Positions 41,018 to 52,010 are shown, counted from the first letter of the stretch. The stretch: DNA of 64,000 nucleotides from Riptortus pedestris (GCA_019009955.1 CM032230.1:6976001-7040000), one strand, 5' to 3'. Notes: generated from the sequence alone by a model not told the origin. Translations and numbers: made by a program.

Positions 41018-43173
41018 TTGTTCTGTATAGTCTTGGTTTTGCAATAATTTAATGCGTCAGTTAGTGTTATTTCAGTGGGAATTCCCTGTTCTGTATAGTC
41101 TTGCTTTTCCAGTAATTTAGTTCGTCAGTTAAAGTTATTTCAGATCCCCTGTTCTGTATAGTTTTGCTTTTGCGGTAATTTAGTTCGTCAGTTAAAGTTA
41201 TTTCAGATCCCCTGTTCTGTATAGTTTTGCTTTTCCAGTAATTTAGTTCGTCAGTTAAAGTTATTTCAGATCCCCTGTTCTGTATAGTCTTGCTTTTCCA
41301 GTAATTTAGTTCGTCAGTTAAAGTTATTTCAGATCCCCTGTTCTGTATAGTCTTGCTTTTCCAGTAATTTAGTTCGTCAGTTAAAGTTATTTCAGATCCC
41401 CTGTTCTGTATAGTCTTGCTTTTCCAGTAATTTAGTGCGTCAGTTAAAGTTATTTCAGATCCCCTGTTCTGTATAGTCTTGCTTTTCCAGTAATTTAGTT
41501 CGTCAGTTAAAGTTATTTCAGATCCCCTGTTCTGTATAGTCTTGCTTTTCCAGTAATTTAGTTCGTCAGTTAAAGTTATTTCAGATCCCCTGTTCTGTAT
41601 AGTCTTGCTTTTGCAGTAATTTAGTGCGTCAGTTAAAGTTATTTCAGATCCCCTGTTCTGTATAGTCTTGCTTTTCCAGTAATTTAGTTCGTCAGTTAAA
41701 GTTATTTCAGATCCCCTGTTCTGTATAGTCTTGCTTTTCCAGTAATTTAGTTCGTCAGTTAAAGTTATTTCAGATCCCCTGTTCTGTATAGTCTTGCTTT
41801 TCCAGTAATTTAGTGCGTCAGTTAAAGTTATTTCAGATCCCCTGTTCTGTGTAGTTTTGCTTTTGCGGTAATTTAGTGCGTCAGTTAAAGTTATTTCAGA
41901 TCCCCTTGTTACGGCCCATTTATACCGTCGCCAAAGACGGGTGATTGAGATAGAAGATAGGCGGGAGATTCCTGCGCGGGGCAGGCTGCGCGAGAGCGGG
42001 AGACAGGAAGTTTTCGGCGGGAGAGAAGCTAGCAGGAAACAGGGAGTCCACCTCGAGGCGCAGTGAGGATTAGTGCTCCGGATAAACGCTTTGGCGGATC
42101 AGCGTGTAATTCAGCTCGAAGTTATTAGTTATTTCATCCTACAAGAGGTACCTAAGTATAGTTATTGTGTATACACAATCAATTAAAAGAAAAGGCCTAT
42201 TAATTTGTATTTCAAAGTCCCCATGGGAAGTATTGTTTGATTCTATATTTAGTTATTAATTTTATAGGTTAAGTTAGAGATTATAATTATAGTGGATTTA
42301 TTGTAAATAAACTAATTTGTTATTAGAATACTGGTTTCGTTGTTACCTTTAAGAACAAACAACGTGGCGCCCTTAATATATTTATTTCCGCCTATAGATA
42401 TGAGGCTAGTTAAATTTAACTAATAAACCCACACCCTTCTCCACTGAGCGGGGCAGTGTTGTTACCCAATCTGTGGGTGACACCCTGTTCTGTATAGTCT
42501 TGCTTTTCCAGTAATTTAGTGCGTCAGTTAAAGTTATTTCAGATCCCCTGTTCTGTATAGTCTTGCTTTTCCAGTAATTTAGTTCGTCAGTTAAAGTTAT
42601 TTCAGATCCCCTGTTCTGTATAGTCTTGCTTTTCCAGTAATTTAGTTCGTCAGTTAAAGTTATTTCAGATCCCCTGTTCTGTATAGTCTTGCTTTTCCAG
42701 TAATTTAGTGCGTCAGTTAAAGTTATTTCAGATCCCCTGTTCTGTATAGTCTTGCTTTTCCAGTAATTTAGTTCGTCAGTTAAAGTTATTTCAGATCCCC
42801 TGTTCTGTATAGTCTTGCTTTTCCAGTAATTTAGTTCGTCAGTTAAAGTTATTTCAGATCCCCTGTTCTGTATAGTCTTGCTTTTCCAGTAATTTAGTTC
42901 GTCAGTTAAAGTTATTTCAGATCCCCTGTTCTGTATAGTTTTGCTTTTGCGGTAATTTAGTTCGTCAGTTAAAGTTATTTCAGATCCCCTGTTCTGTATA
43001 GTTTTGCTTTTGCGGTAATTTAGTTCGTCAGTTAAAGTTATTTCAGATCCCCTGTTCTGTATAGTTTTGCTTTTGCGGTAATTTAGTTCGTCAGTTAAAG
43101 TTATTTCAGATCCCCTGTTCTGTATAGTCTTGCTTTTGCAGTAATTTAGTGCGTCAGTTAAAGTTATTTCAGT
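41018..43173. repeat. 63-bp minisatellite array, about 25 units
   Basis: Unit landmarks on the plus strand: GATCCCCTGTTCTGTATAGT, CTTGCTTTTCCAGTAATTTA, GTTCGTCAGTTAAAGTTATT. Units are nearly identical and differ at diagnostic sites (CTT or TTT; CCAG, GCGG or GCAG; TTCG or TGCG) that occur in runs, a sign of multi-unit duplications. The outermost units (41018-41080 and 43110-43173) are the most diverged and match the ancestral LINE linker. Split at 41907-42482 by a solo LTR. Confidence 0.97.
41907..42482. mobile_element. Solo LTR (576 bp) with CCCT target duplication
   Basis: Starts TGTTACGGCCCATTTATACC and ends CTGTGGGTGACA. CCCT precedes (41903-41906) and follows (42483-42486); removing the element restores a perfect 63-bp unit. 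It contains AATAAA near 42306 and an internal AACAACGTGGCGCCC phrase at 42358. TG...CA ends with a 4-bp duplication fit Ty3/gypsy. No internal genes remain, so it arose by recombination between two LTRs. Confidence 0.88.
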
Positions 43174-43365
43174 TGAAATCACGTTTGTTTGTCGCAGTTT
43201 TGGCTTGTCCATCAACCTGGGTACTTTGATTATACATGTTATTAGCGTATGTCTTGGTAACAAAATAAAGTGAACACGCTTATTTTTCAATTGTAGCATA
43301 TAAAGTGTGTCCTTTATGTCAGTTATAATGGGGTTATAAGAATAAATTTCTGAGAGTCCTTGCAT
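42406..43365 (-). pseudogene. Open frame over RNase H end and 63-bp repeats
   Basis: 319 codons. Residues 1-66 are LINE-derived (end of RNase H and linker). Residues 67-287 are about eleven 21-residue repeats of the form ITLTDELNYxKSKTIQNRGSE, with x = C, R or W and Ala/Glu alternation. The last about 30 residues come from the inserted LTR. Because the unit is 63 bp, repeats stay in one open frame without needing selection. There is no evidence of expression or of a function; the Met may not be a real start. Confidence 0.6.
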
Positions 43366-44133
43366 GCAACATTAGGTTATATGCATATTTGATTTCTCTG
43401 AGTTCCAAATTTTTCGCTTCTAGTTCGGCAGCATAGTTACTTGAGTGACGAAACTTGTGAACAGTGTTATGAAGAATGTGATTGATTAGAATATTTAGAA
43501 CCTTCGGTGAATATGAACAAGTATTTATGATTGTCTGATTTTAAAACGTTGCTGCTATTGGTTCATTTTTATTAATTTTTTTTATACATTCAAGTAGGGC
43601 TAATCTCTTCAAATAGGTAGGTCTTGGATGATTAACGGTGCTAATTATGAAACATTAAATGCAGTTTGATATTGGCTATTTAGCATGTTTGCTGCAACAA
43701 AGGTAATTTTATTTCCGGCATATGCGCCCTCCAGCCTTATCTCTTTGGAAGCAGAATCTGATAGAGAGGCTGGCTAATGCTGTGACAAAACACCATGCAA
43801 AACTCTGAATCGGTTTGAAGCAGATTATTCAATCAATGGATTCACATTTAGAAAATAATATCAATCGCTCCCTATTCAATAGCATATTGTATTTCACAGA
43901 TCATATTTCTTCAAAACTTGTATTGTTTGTACAGGCTTAACGAAATTAATACGATAATATTTAATGCAGTCTTTTATGTGTTTTATTTTGGAATGCCAAC
44001 TAATTTTTTTTCTTTCTATTTTCCAGGTGAGCTCCTTCCACCACAAGTAATTAAGTAAGTCATTTAAACGTGTAGAATTTCAAAGCTATAATACAACAGT
44101 TAATCTTAGTCTAAATTTACATATGTTGTAGAG
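43366..44133. other. No gene recognised
   Basis: AT-rich; probably upstream LINE sequence too decayed to read, plus unassigned DNA. A polypyrimidine run and CAG|GTGAG near 44008-44032 look splice-like but no exon could be supported. Confidence 0.3.
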
Positions 44134-44670
44134 CATATGTGGGCAACCACCGGCCCGCTATAAGATTTGATCTGACCCGTGAGACATTTTGAAAAACCCA
44201 ATTAAACAAAAATATTACACTATTTACTTTAAATAAGGAAGATGATGACAGATCTGTGCCTTTGGCAGTACCTATAAATGCGAACAGTTCTTTTCAATGA
44301 TGAAAGTTAATAAATCAAAACATCCTACAAGGCTGAATGACAATAATTTGGAAAATCCTTTTCGTCTTTTTATCAGTGAAATTAATCCAAACATCCATGG
44401 ATTAGTTTCGCAAATTCAAGCTCAAGTGTCTCATTGATTTCGGTGTCGCTATTTAACTTTTGTTGTTTGTAATAATTCCAAATTTTACGATTTAAATATA
44501 ATGTTGTACCTATTTTTTTCATTCATTTTGTTATTTTAATAAATTGTATTATAATTACATTGTCGTATAATTTCAAGTCAAATTATGAACACTACTTTAA
44601 AATGACCTACTTTTAAAAGCGGCCTACGAAGGTTATTTGCATACTCAAGTTTAGCGCGCAACGTCAAAGG
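44134..44670 (+). mobile_element. hAT transposon derivative, second copy
   Basis: Left end CATATGTGGGCAACCACCGG-CCCGC and inner parts match the element at 13231 throughout, but the right tip is eroded after GTCAAAGGTT. No clear 8-bp duplication. Contains a better preserved piece of transposase. Confidence 0.75.
44261..44437 (+). pseudogene. hAT transposase C-terminus, open 58-residue tail
   Basis: Reads FGSTYKCEQFFSMMKVNKSK, HPTRLNDNNLENPFRLFIS and INPNIHGLVSQIQAQVSH then a stop. This is the C-terminal end of the hAT dimerisation domain including the natural stop codon. A frameshift lies just upstream (about 44255). Together with 13351-13520 it indicates a ZBED-type autonomous hAT once active in this genome. 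Confidence 0.78.
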
Positions 44671-44779
44671 TTATGTAGGTATTATTCAGTATGCAGATAG
44701 ACTCCTGTATCTCACGCGCCAGGTTTTTCTGGTCTAAATAAAAAACCTATCTGTTCTCATAGAAAATTTGTCTAGGTTT

Positions 44780-45860
44780 TTTAAAATTTTATTCTACTGT
44801 GAATTTGGACCATTCTATAATTTAAAGCCACAAGGCCGTTTTCTACCTGTATTATTCGGCCAGATCCGCTCGGTGGATGTTCGAGATCCTCCTCTCCCGT
44901 TAGGCCTAAGCCCACGCCGATTTCGGCCCCTCCTCCGGGTATCGCTCCGCTACCGACGCCCAAAGACCACCTCACCTCTGTCTCCGGTCGTTGGCCTGCG
45001 AGAAAAAAATTGACGATCGAAAAATTCCATAAATATTCACCTAAATCGAAGCGTTTAAGCCCTCACGATTTAGGTGGCCAGAATACGCATCGAGACGAGC
45101 TGCACAGAGTTCGAGCCGGAAAAAAAATTCCTATTCGAATTGGGGGAGTGAGGATTTTCGGAGGTGAATTTTTGAGAAAAGTGGTAAAAATCGCCGATTC
45201 CAAAAGTGTGCGTTTCGCCCATGAATTATTCTGCCAAACTGGCTGGACGTAGGGGAAAACTGATGCGCGCACTTTGTTGGGCGTATGCGGGTTTCTTCTT
45301 TGAAAAATTGTCGAATTTTCGATATCTCCACTCTGGAAGGAGCTACGGACCCTCGGCCATTTCGACCCTTTTTTGATTATTCTTTGGGGCGTAACTGACG
45401 ATCATTTTTAGTCACGGTCGCGAGATTTGGCAGGGTTGTGCCCAGATAGATTATGAATCGAGTCGTGTGCGACACTTTACCCCCTCTTTTAATTTCCGTG
45501 TTAAAATTTTTAATTTTCCTGAAATTGTCTGTTTTCCGCAAGTTTTTCGAAAAACACGAATTAGTCCGGGCCCGGCACACTTCCGGCCGGGGCTTATCGC
45601 TCCTCATTTTGAAGCTCCGAGTGTCGTGATAAACAGAAAATTCCGAAAACTTGGGATTTATGTCCCTGGGCCGAGATAGGCCCTCTTGAAAAAAGGCTAC
45701 TTTCGAAACGACCCCTTTTTTCAGGGGGCCCTTGCTCCCCGGAATTGGGGCCAGGAAAGTTCGGATTCGAGCCGGTGACTCTCCTAAGACTGACCTTTAA
45801 CGTCTTTATGCTATAAATGAGGAAAAAGTACTGCGAATAGAGTTCCGCGAGGCGAGAGGA
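44780..45860. other. GC-richer segment, unassigned
   Basis: About 1.1 kb that is visibly richer in G and C than its surroundings, with homopolymer runs (GAAAAAAAATT, CCCCTTTTTTCAGGGGGCCC at 45712) and phrases such as CGATATCTCCACTCTGGAAG. Short frames occur on both strands (44768-45013, 45010-45252, 45377-45607) but none shows a motif. It could be the untranslated part of a large mobile element. Confidence 0.35.
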
Positions 45861-45884
45861 GCTTTTACATGTTCTAAATATATT

Positions 45885-47105
45885 AACAGACTTCCTTTAG
45901 GGGAAATCATCTATTCTGGTTGTACTCATTTCTGGATTTACGACAATTTCTTCAAATGCCCGTCGATATTACCCAGGAAATGACGAAAATGAGGTCTGTT
46001 CAAAATTGTATGTCTGTGTTTTCTGTTAACGCTCTAGCGGTCACAATGTTGACTTGTTCTTCATGAAACGCATATATATAGAGAATAAATATAGATCAAG
46101 TTCGTTATTGAATGAAATGAAAAATGAAGGGCCGTAGGGAGAGGAGTGTTTGAGGTGGAAATTTCCAAATATCTCTGTTGTTATACGTCATATAGAAAAA
46201 TTGTACTCTACCAATATTGTTGAAAATATAATTTCCTATAAATATTGTTATATTCATTATTTCTCTAATATCAACTGAGATATAAGGATTTTTTTTAGTT
46301 TTCGGCCCTACTCCTACTTCTGTCCTATTAACAAAAATCTGTTATACCATGAACCTCTTTATTCTAATCGTAAATGCCAATTATTGTTTTCATAAAAACG
46401 CGATGACATTATCGATTGAGATTTTACGTTTTTGTCGAAAACGTTTATTTGATCTACACCATACTCCATATTCAATCGTTTCAGTCAACACTAATCATAT
46501 TTGTTATTAGTAGGAATCGGACCTGGAATAGAAGGGGGAGGGGGGCTAGACTGGGAAATTCGACAGTTCAAAATATCTGCGTTATAAGTTAAAAATGTCA
46601 TAGAACCAATCATCAGAAATATTGATGCTTTACAATTTTCGCGCTAAGCATATTTTCGTAACTCTAAATATTAAGCGAGTAATTCATACTTCTGTTTTTA
46701 GCCAGAATATGTGGTGTGATATTGTAGCGGCGAGGTGCTCGCGAATGAATAGCCTTGACAATTAGTCTTTTGATTTTCATGTGTTGGCGAGTATCTCGTT
46801 GCTATAGAGAAGTCCCTATAACTTAGCGAGGTTAACAACAGTCTCATATCGGCATTCTGATTGTGATCCACGTTTTGGTTATTGTGTATTTATAAACTGG
46901 GAAATACCGGAGTCTGAAGTGTGGCCGTGAATGAACCAATAAAAAGTTAATAACTTTTTCATATTTTATTTTATTGTTTTAATATATGTGATATAGTTAA
47001 ACTGGCCTTGACTTCCTTTCGTCTCGCATAGCCTTTCACAATTTGATCACTAGTTTGTCATATCAGCGCGTGGAAAATCTGCTTCGTTTATGCAGTCCCT
47101 GCGTG
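45885..47105 (+). mobile_element. H1 repeat, long copy with small insertion
   Basis: End A GACTTCCTTTAGGGGAAATC, then GAAATGACGAAAATGAGG, CGCTCTAGCGGTCACAATG, both internal units, and end B GTGGAAAATCTGCTTCGTTT-ATGCAGTCCCTGCGTG. The AT tract is reduced. A 264-bp segment bordered by 8-bp direct repeats lies at 46723-46986. Confidence 0.7.
46723..46986. mobile_element. Possible insertion with 8-bp direct repeats
   Basis: TGTGATAT occurs at 46715-46722 and 46987-46994. The enclosed segment starts TGTAGCGGCGAGGTGC and has no counterpart in other H1 copies. It ends in an A/T-rich stretch rather than CA or an inverted end, so its class is unknown and the direct repeats could be coincidence. Confidence 0.3.
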
Positions 47106-47605
47106 TTTTTGTTTTTTATTTTTGTTGCTTACGACCAATGAAACAATGCAGAAATATGTATGTGTATAATTCGGAGAGACTTTATCGTCCAAGTATAAGT
47201 AAAGTTACTCGTGGCGCACTAATAGTATATCGTTCTATAGAGTTTAAGCCAAGTTTGGGTTTATATGGTAAGCCATTGTTGTTAGGGTTGACTCTGTATT
47301 ATTATGCAGATGGCTGTGTTAGGCTGGAAGTTGGCGGTGGATTATGAAGGAACAGCGCCCTCTGGATATTGCTTCTATCAACTCTTGCTGTGTCTACACC
47401 CTATTTACAACATGGCCACCTGACACTAATTATAACCAGCTACATTCACCCCAGCTATTCCTTATTTCATTACGGATATGAGATTCTGAGCTTGTTTGTA
47501 CTCGATACGCAATTTCCTCTTCATCTCATCTCACCACATAGTCTTCGAACTTCCCTAAAAGAAATGTGCCGAATAAAAGAAATATAATCTTAATTGATGA
47601 CGCCA
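47106..47605. other. No gene recognised
   Basis: Short frames (47090-47347, 47369-47587) carry no motifs. Confidence 0.3.
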
Positions 47606-47805
47606 TCACACAACATATTTACGAAGATCTCCTCTAGTGAAGATCTGTTTGAAAATAATATTTGGTATTTAAGCTTGGAATAAGACGTTTCATGGTATAT
47701 TGGCTCATAGTTTGTCTGCGATGACTAAAAGTGGGGGTTTACTGAAGGCTGACAATTAAAAAAAATACGAATAGCTCTATTAATATCTGAGAGAGAGAAC
47801 AAATG
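47606..47805 (-). mobile_element. H1 repeat, left part (split by R900)
   Basis: GACGCCATCACACAACATAT, AATAATATTTGGTATTTAAG, GTGGGGGTTTACTGAAGG, up to GAGAGAACAAATGTG. Continues at 48699. Confidence 0.65.
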
Positions 47806-48698
47806 TGTTCAGTCGTCTACTTCCGCCCTTACTTAGTTCACTAACCGGCCGTACATCCGGAGGTCGCCGTAGGCGGTGGCCAAGAGCGGAAACTGCAGCG
47901 CACGCTTTATGGCTGAGCAGCCATTGTGGATTCTATTGTCCCATGTGTGCGTACATACTTGAGTTCTGCTCCGCAAAAAGGTGAACATTGTTCGGCTCCC
48001 GCAGCTCTTGTATTCAGAAAGGATCTCCGCACCGAAGATAGAGGCCTCCGCTAACATTCTGCACCCGTTAGAAGAATGAATCGGATTTGGAACACAAATA
48101 ACACTGGAAGGAAAATCCGCCTCATGGAAAGTATATTTTTCTCGAAGGTACCTCTTTCTTTACTGTAATGCTAGCAGTATCGACGTGAACAATCGAATGA
48201 GTACTCATGATTAGGACATTTCAATGATTTACTAGTTTATATGTAGTAATGGCTTGCCGCTAAAGTTTACAAACAAAACAACAACAAAGGGTAGCCATTG
48301 TATTCTGTCTATGTTGTACATCCATTTTTCATAAAGTTAAAGTTTCTTTGTTTTCATCACATATTTATCAATAAGTGTTAATGCTTGTTTCATTGGTTTT
48401 AAGGCTAGTTCCTAGGTTTATATTTTATCAGGTTTAAATTGTTTTAAATTAGTATCATTCTGTTCCAACCTATCAGAAGGCTCATTACTATAAAGTTTAT
48501 GTATATGCTATCACTCATTCAATATATTTTGATTCTTTGGAGAAATCAAATAGTGGCTTGTATTATTCACCCTCACCTTTCCAAGAAAATAGTAAATACT
48601 TCGGTATAATCAAGGTGAGGAAATTATCTCTTTTATTAATTTTATTTCAGTCTAATGCTTTCTTATTATTAACACAAAGGCTAACCGCACGCCCTAAC
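47806..48698 (-). repeat. R900 interspersed repeat, copy 2
   Basis: Inverted relative to copy 1 (4759-5642), about 893 bp, edges TGTTCAGTCGT and GGCTAACCGCACGCCCTAAC. It interrupts an H1 copy, which shows that R900 moves or was inserted as a unit. The 75-codon frame 47833-48057 corresponds to a frame in copy 1 but with several frameshifts, which argues against a conserved protein. Confidence 0.65.
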
Positions 48699-48800
48699 AA
48701 AACGTTTATAACAACATTTATTTAACTTTACATTTGCAATAAGATTTGTTCTACACAATTTTTCAATCCGATTCATAATAACTAAGATACTTCGATCTGT
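48699..48800 (-). mobile_element. H1 repeat, right part (after R900)
   Basis: TTATAACAACATTTATTTAA, TTTGCAATAAGATTTGTTCT and TTCAATCCGATTCATAATAA continue the block order left at 47805. Confidence 0.65.
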
Positions 48801-48879
48801 GGGGGTTGGTAACGGAGTGAATGTTGGAGAGAGGGCGCTGGCGTATGCTGATATTGAGAGGGGCAGAAAGGGGGTAACT

Positions 48880-49188
48880 TTAGTAGGGTCGATTTTGGAA
48901 CGTCCGTCGGAGTAAGATATGGCAAACCGCCTTGGAGGCCATTCGCTCGCGTGGAAAAATGACGCTTCGAAACGGCAAGGAACAGATAGAACTGTCGTTT
49001 ATCACTTGTAGAAACCCCAGGCGGAGGTTATTCCAGTTTTGGGTACCGAACGAACAGGGATGTACCCGAGAGTTTTTACCCACATTGGTAAAGGGATACT
49101 CGAAAACCCCAGGGAAATACGGCAATTTAGTATGTCGTGAGGTAGGTTTGGAATACCGAGTCAACTCGAGAGCGAAAGGTATCTGCAA
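48880..49188 (-). pseudogene. Possible LINE ORF C-terminal remnant
   Basis: A 102-codon minus-strand frame contains KNSRVHPCSFGTQNWNNLRL followed by a Ser-x-x-x-Phe-Arg-Ser phrase. The pattern (K/R)NS...F...WN.L......S...F.S resembles the extreme C-terminus of CR1/RTE-like LINE proteins. The plus strand is also open here (48887-49279, 115 codons from a TTG), so the strand is not settled. No ATG-based gene model or neighbouring RT could be found. Confidence 0.3.
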
Positions 49189-49279
49189 GTTTCCATTTTA
49201 CAAAGTGACCATGAAGAACGAAAAGTACCTCAATCTACCTGGTAGTTGGGGATATACAATTCGGGCGTCTCGTTTTTAA

Positions 49280-49686
49280 GATTATCGTTAATTGGCTATG
49301 TATTAATTATGTAATAATCCAAATCTTTGGTTGCACTACATTTAAAATTATTTCATTTGAAAGTATGTATTTTTTCCAATGTATCGGATCTGAAAATGTC
49401 ACGGAGGATAATTTATAAATCTTTATAATAAACACAAAAGATCCTATAAAAATGTTTCGTAACTATAATACGTACTGTGAAATTACCCTTTTCTTTTACT
49501 TTTACCATCTAAAAATCTCCCCCTTCGTCTTAGCCGATTTCGATCAATAGAGGTGGTCAAAAGATTTCAATTTAGAAATTTTAAGATTCTAATGTTAGCC
49601 GTTTTTGAGTTATTTGAGAGACGTGCATACATCTCTCCGAAACTAGTCAAAATGGTTTCAGGGCGGGTCGTAACAGATATTTCCGC
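49280..49686. other. No gene recognised
   Basis: No supportable feature. Confidence 0.3.
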
Positions 49687-50514
49687 TGGAATCTAAACTA
49701 AGCAGATTTTTCAAGTGCTGCAATAATACACTTTTGATCTCATCTCACTACGTAATCTATTTCTATTTGAAAAACCGATTAGTGAAATGGGGGGGGGGGT
49801 ACTAAAGGATGAAAACAAGACAGTTCGATATAACTCGTTTAATGTTTGAGTTATAAAAAATGCATAGAACAACAACTGTAGATGATCAATAGTTTAACAA
49901 AATTGGTCCTCTAACATTTTACTATTTGATTAATTATAACAGAGATATTTTGAATTTTCGAATTCCCCCCTCTATTTCAGGCCCAATTTTAGCCTATTAC
50001 AAGATCTTTGGAGGTGACAAAACGGTGAAATAATGGTATAGATCAAATTTACGAGTCAAGAACGTAAAATCAGTTTAAAATATGTGGCGGCGTCACACAT
50101 CAAATTTGCATGTACCTCGCATAAAAAGGTCTTTAAAACAATATTTAGTATTTATGCTTAGAATGATTTGGTTCAAGGTATAAAAGCTTTTGTTAAGATG
50201 ACATGAGTAGTAGTGGGGGGTTTACTGAAAACCTAATATCTCGTTTAATATTCTTGTCATCGAATACGTATATAACAACTTTTATAGAACATTAAATTGT
50301 CAATAAGATTGATTCAATACACTTTTTCTATCTCACGTATAAGTACGAAGATATTTTGAAATCCCCCCCCCCCTCAAACCCTTCCTTCCACCGGTCCTAT
50401 TTCAGCCGTTAACGTACTTGATCTTCATTTTTACCTAAAACGTGTAGCTCGATATACTAGCTTCAAGAGTTTGATAACGCTCAGACAAAAATTGCGACTG
50501 CTAGAGCGTTAACA

Positions 50515-50593
<79 letters not shown>

Positions 50594-50690
50594 AATTTAC
50601 TGTTGGTTCGATGTACTTTTGAAGAAATTATTCGAAAATCCCGTCATGAAAACAACCTGAATAGGGCTTAAGGGAAATCTGACAAAATCG
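49687..50690 (-). mobile_element. H1 repeat, complete long copy
   Basis: End B GGAATCTAAACTAAGCAG (hairpin lost), both internal units, GCTAGAGCGTTAACAGAC, then (AT)n 50518-50556 followed by (GA)n 50557-50590 in place of a pure AT tract, and end A CCTGAATAGGGCTTAAGGGA-AATCTGAC. Confidence 0.68.
50518..50590. repeat. Compound (AT)n(GA)n microsatellite
   Basis: AT to 50556, then GA to 50590, in the internal tract of an H1 copy. Confidence 0.95.
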
Positions 50691-51540
50691 AATATTTACG
50701 CAAGTACAATATTTATTTTGTACAACTAATTAAGAAATTCAAGCTGCTCACTATTTAAAGTGTTAGTTAGGCTTGAGATACTTAGGGGCTGAGATACTTG
50801 AAGTTTAAATCGTATTAGTAGAAGTGCAAAATAGATAGAGAGAGTACAAGTAACTCGGTTAATGTCCGAATGAGATAAAACTGGTATGAATAATATTAGA
50901 TTTCCAACAGTATTGGTTCTATACTACCCGACTCATTGGAACAGATATTTCGAATTTTATTCAAGGAAATAAAAATTGAGCTGTCATGTGTACATTCTTG
51001 GAATACTTTAATACAGAGAAACGAATTCTCCAATTTTACTTTGGCTGAGTGGTGTTGGCTGTAACTTGATTTACCGCTGGTTCTCGTCAGGTAGAGCAGC
51101 TACCATAAAGTAGGAGACACTTGGAAAGGGAACGAGATGGAAGGGGCAACCCCTCTAGGAGGAGATACAGGCCTGTAGCCTATATAGGCCGGTGAGGGTG
51201 CCTATATAGGCCGCTGGGATATAGGCCGGCTGCCCTATTTCCGGGCCCTCGCCCTGTTTCTTTTTTTCTACATGCACACGCATATGCCAATGCCCTGATT
51301 TATGACCCCTGCTACAGGAATGTCAGCACTGTGCAATTTTAAAGCTGACTTTATTTATGGTTTTACGGCCTCCTCTATTTCCTTTTCGGAATCAACGTTT
51401 TGCTTGATTTATGACCACTGTGAGACAGAGAACCTGTCACAAGTTTTCATATGCATATATTTATGAAATCACAATGAATACTCAATGAAATTATCCGCAG
51501 GAACATTCTTTCCGATTTCAGCGAGCTTCTCTAAGAAAAA
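50691..51540. other. Unassigned, with an H1 fragment and short GGCC-rich repeats
   Basis: 50810-50965 is a diverged minus-strand H1 piece (AACTCGGTTAATGTCC, AGTATTGGTTCTATAC). At 51178-51235 the phrase CCTATATAGGCCG recurs three times at short intervals. Otherwise nothing is recognised. Confidence 0.4.
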
Positions 51541-51804
51541 GTCCCTCACGCAGGGATTGCGTAAACTAAGCAGATTTTCTAAGTGAAGTTTTGAAATAGA
51601 TAAATCTACATACTGGTAACACTTAACACCACCGCGAATATTGAGTGAATAATTACAAACATTTATGAGAAATATTTCATTCAATTTTAATAACCTCTCA
51701 AGGGAAAGCGTTTGAATTGTAAACAAACAGGTCTGCCAACGGCTCACAGCTGAACAGATATATAGAAATATTCTTCACCGGAAAGAAAAACAATTACTGA
51801 AATA
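51541..51804 (-). mobile_element. H1 repeat, end-B part (split by SINE and LINE)
   Basis: GTCCCTCACGCAGGGATTGC, GTAAACTAAGCAGATTTTCT, then the longer end-B segment (ACACCACCGCGAATATTGAG, GAAAAACAATTACTGAAATA). The family continues at about 52830. Confidence 0.65.
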
Positions 51805-52010
51805 GGGGCTCAGGTTAGAGTTAAAGCGTTGACCTAAATCTCATATGATAAACCAAGAGTGGCGAGTTCGATTCTCGTCTGGAGAATAGGAATTTATTTA
51901 GTGTAATACTCATTAAATAAAAGCCTTAGTCCCACCCTGGTTAGGAAAGTGTGGTGACCAGTAGATAGTCCGTCCCAATTAGCCGAAGTAGCACAAAATG
52001 GACTTTGTAA
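51805..52010 (+). repeat. tRNA-derived SINE-like insertion
   Basis: GGGGCTCAGGTTAGAGTTAA gives a weak A box and GAGTTCGATTC (51864-51874) a B box, as in a tRNA gene; AGGAATTTATTTAGTG and a TTAGTCCCACCCTGGTTAGG tail follow, ending near an (A/T) simple tail at 52005. The tail phrase recurs at 37493 and 8320. A functional tRNA is unlikely because stems do not close. Confidence 0.45.

Larger units (their letters stand above)
40820..43365 (-). mobile_element. I-type LINE ORF2 relic with internal minisatellite
   Basis: On the minus strand the relic starts at 43365 with NPIITDIKDTLYMLQLKNKR and VHFILLPRH, which fits the end of a LINE RNase H domain (family form: NKxVxFxWVPxH). A linker TEITLTDALNYCKTKTIQN follows and is repeated about 25 times (41018-43173). 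After the array, at 41010-40900, coding resemblance resumes with RRKEEVSVRIIHGHSRLTIK and EPPTC, then LLTIKHLLA in another frame: the helix and zinc-knuckle tail seen in the LINE at 35041. A solo LTR splits the array. Not functional. Confidence 0.72.

Noticed and set aside
41018..43173. CRISPR-like regular array
   Set aside because: The 63-bp units are contiguous tandem repeats with no unique spacers, in a eukaryotic context, and derive from a LINE.
44008..44060. Splice acceptor followed by a possible exon
   Set aside because: A polypyrimidine run and CAG|G are present, but the following frame is short and shows no protein signature.
51805..51880. tRNA gene
   Set aside because: A B-box is present but acceptor and D stems do not close, and the same head plus tail recurs at 5663; a SINE is more likely.
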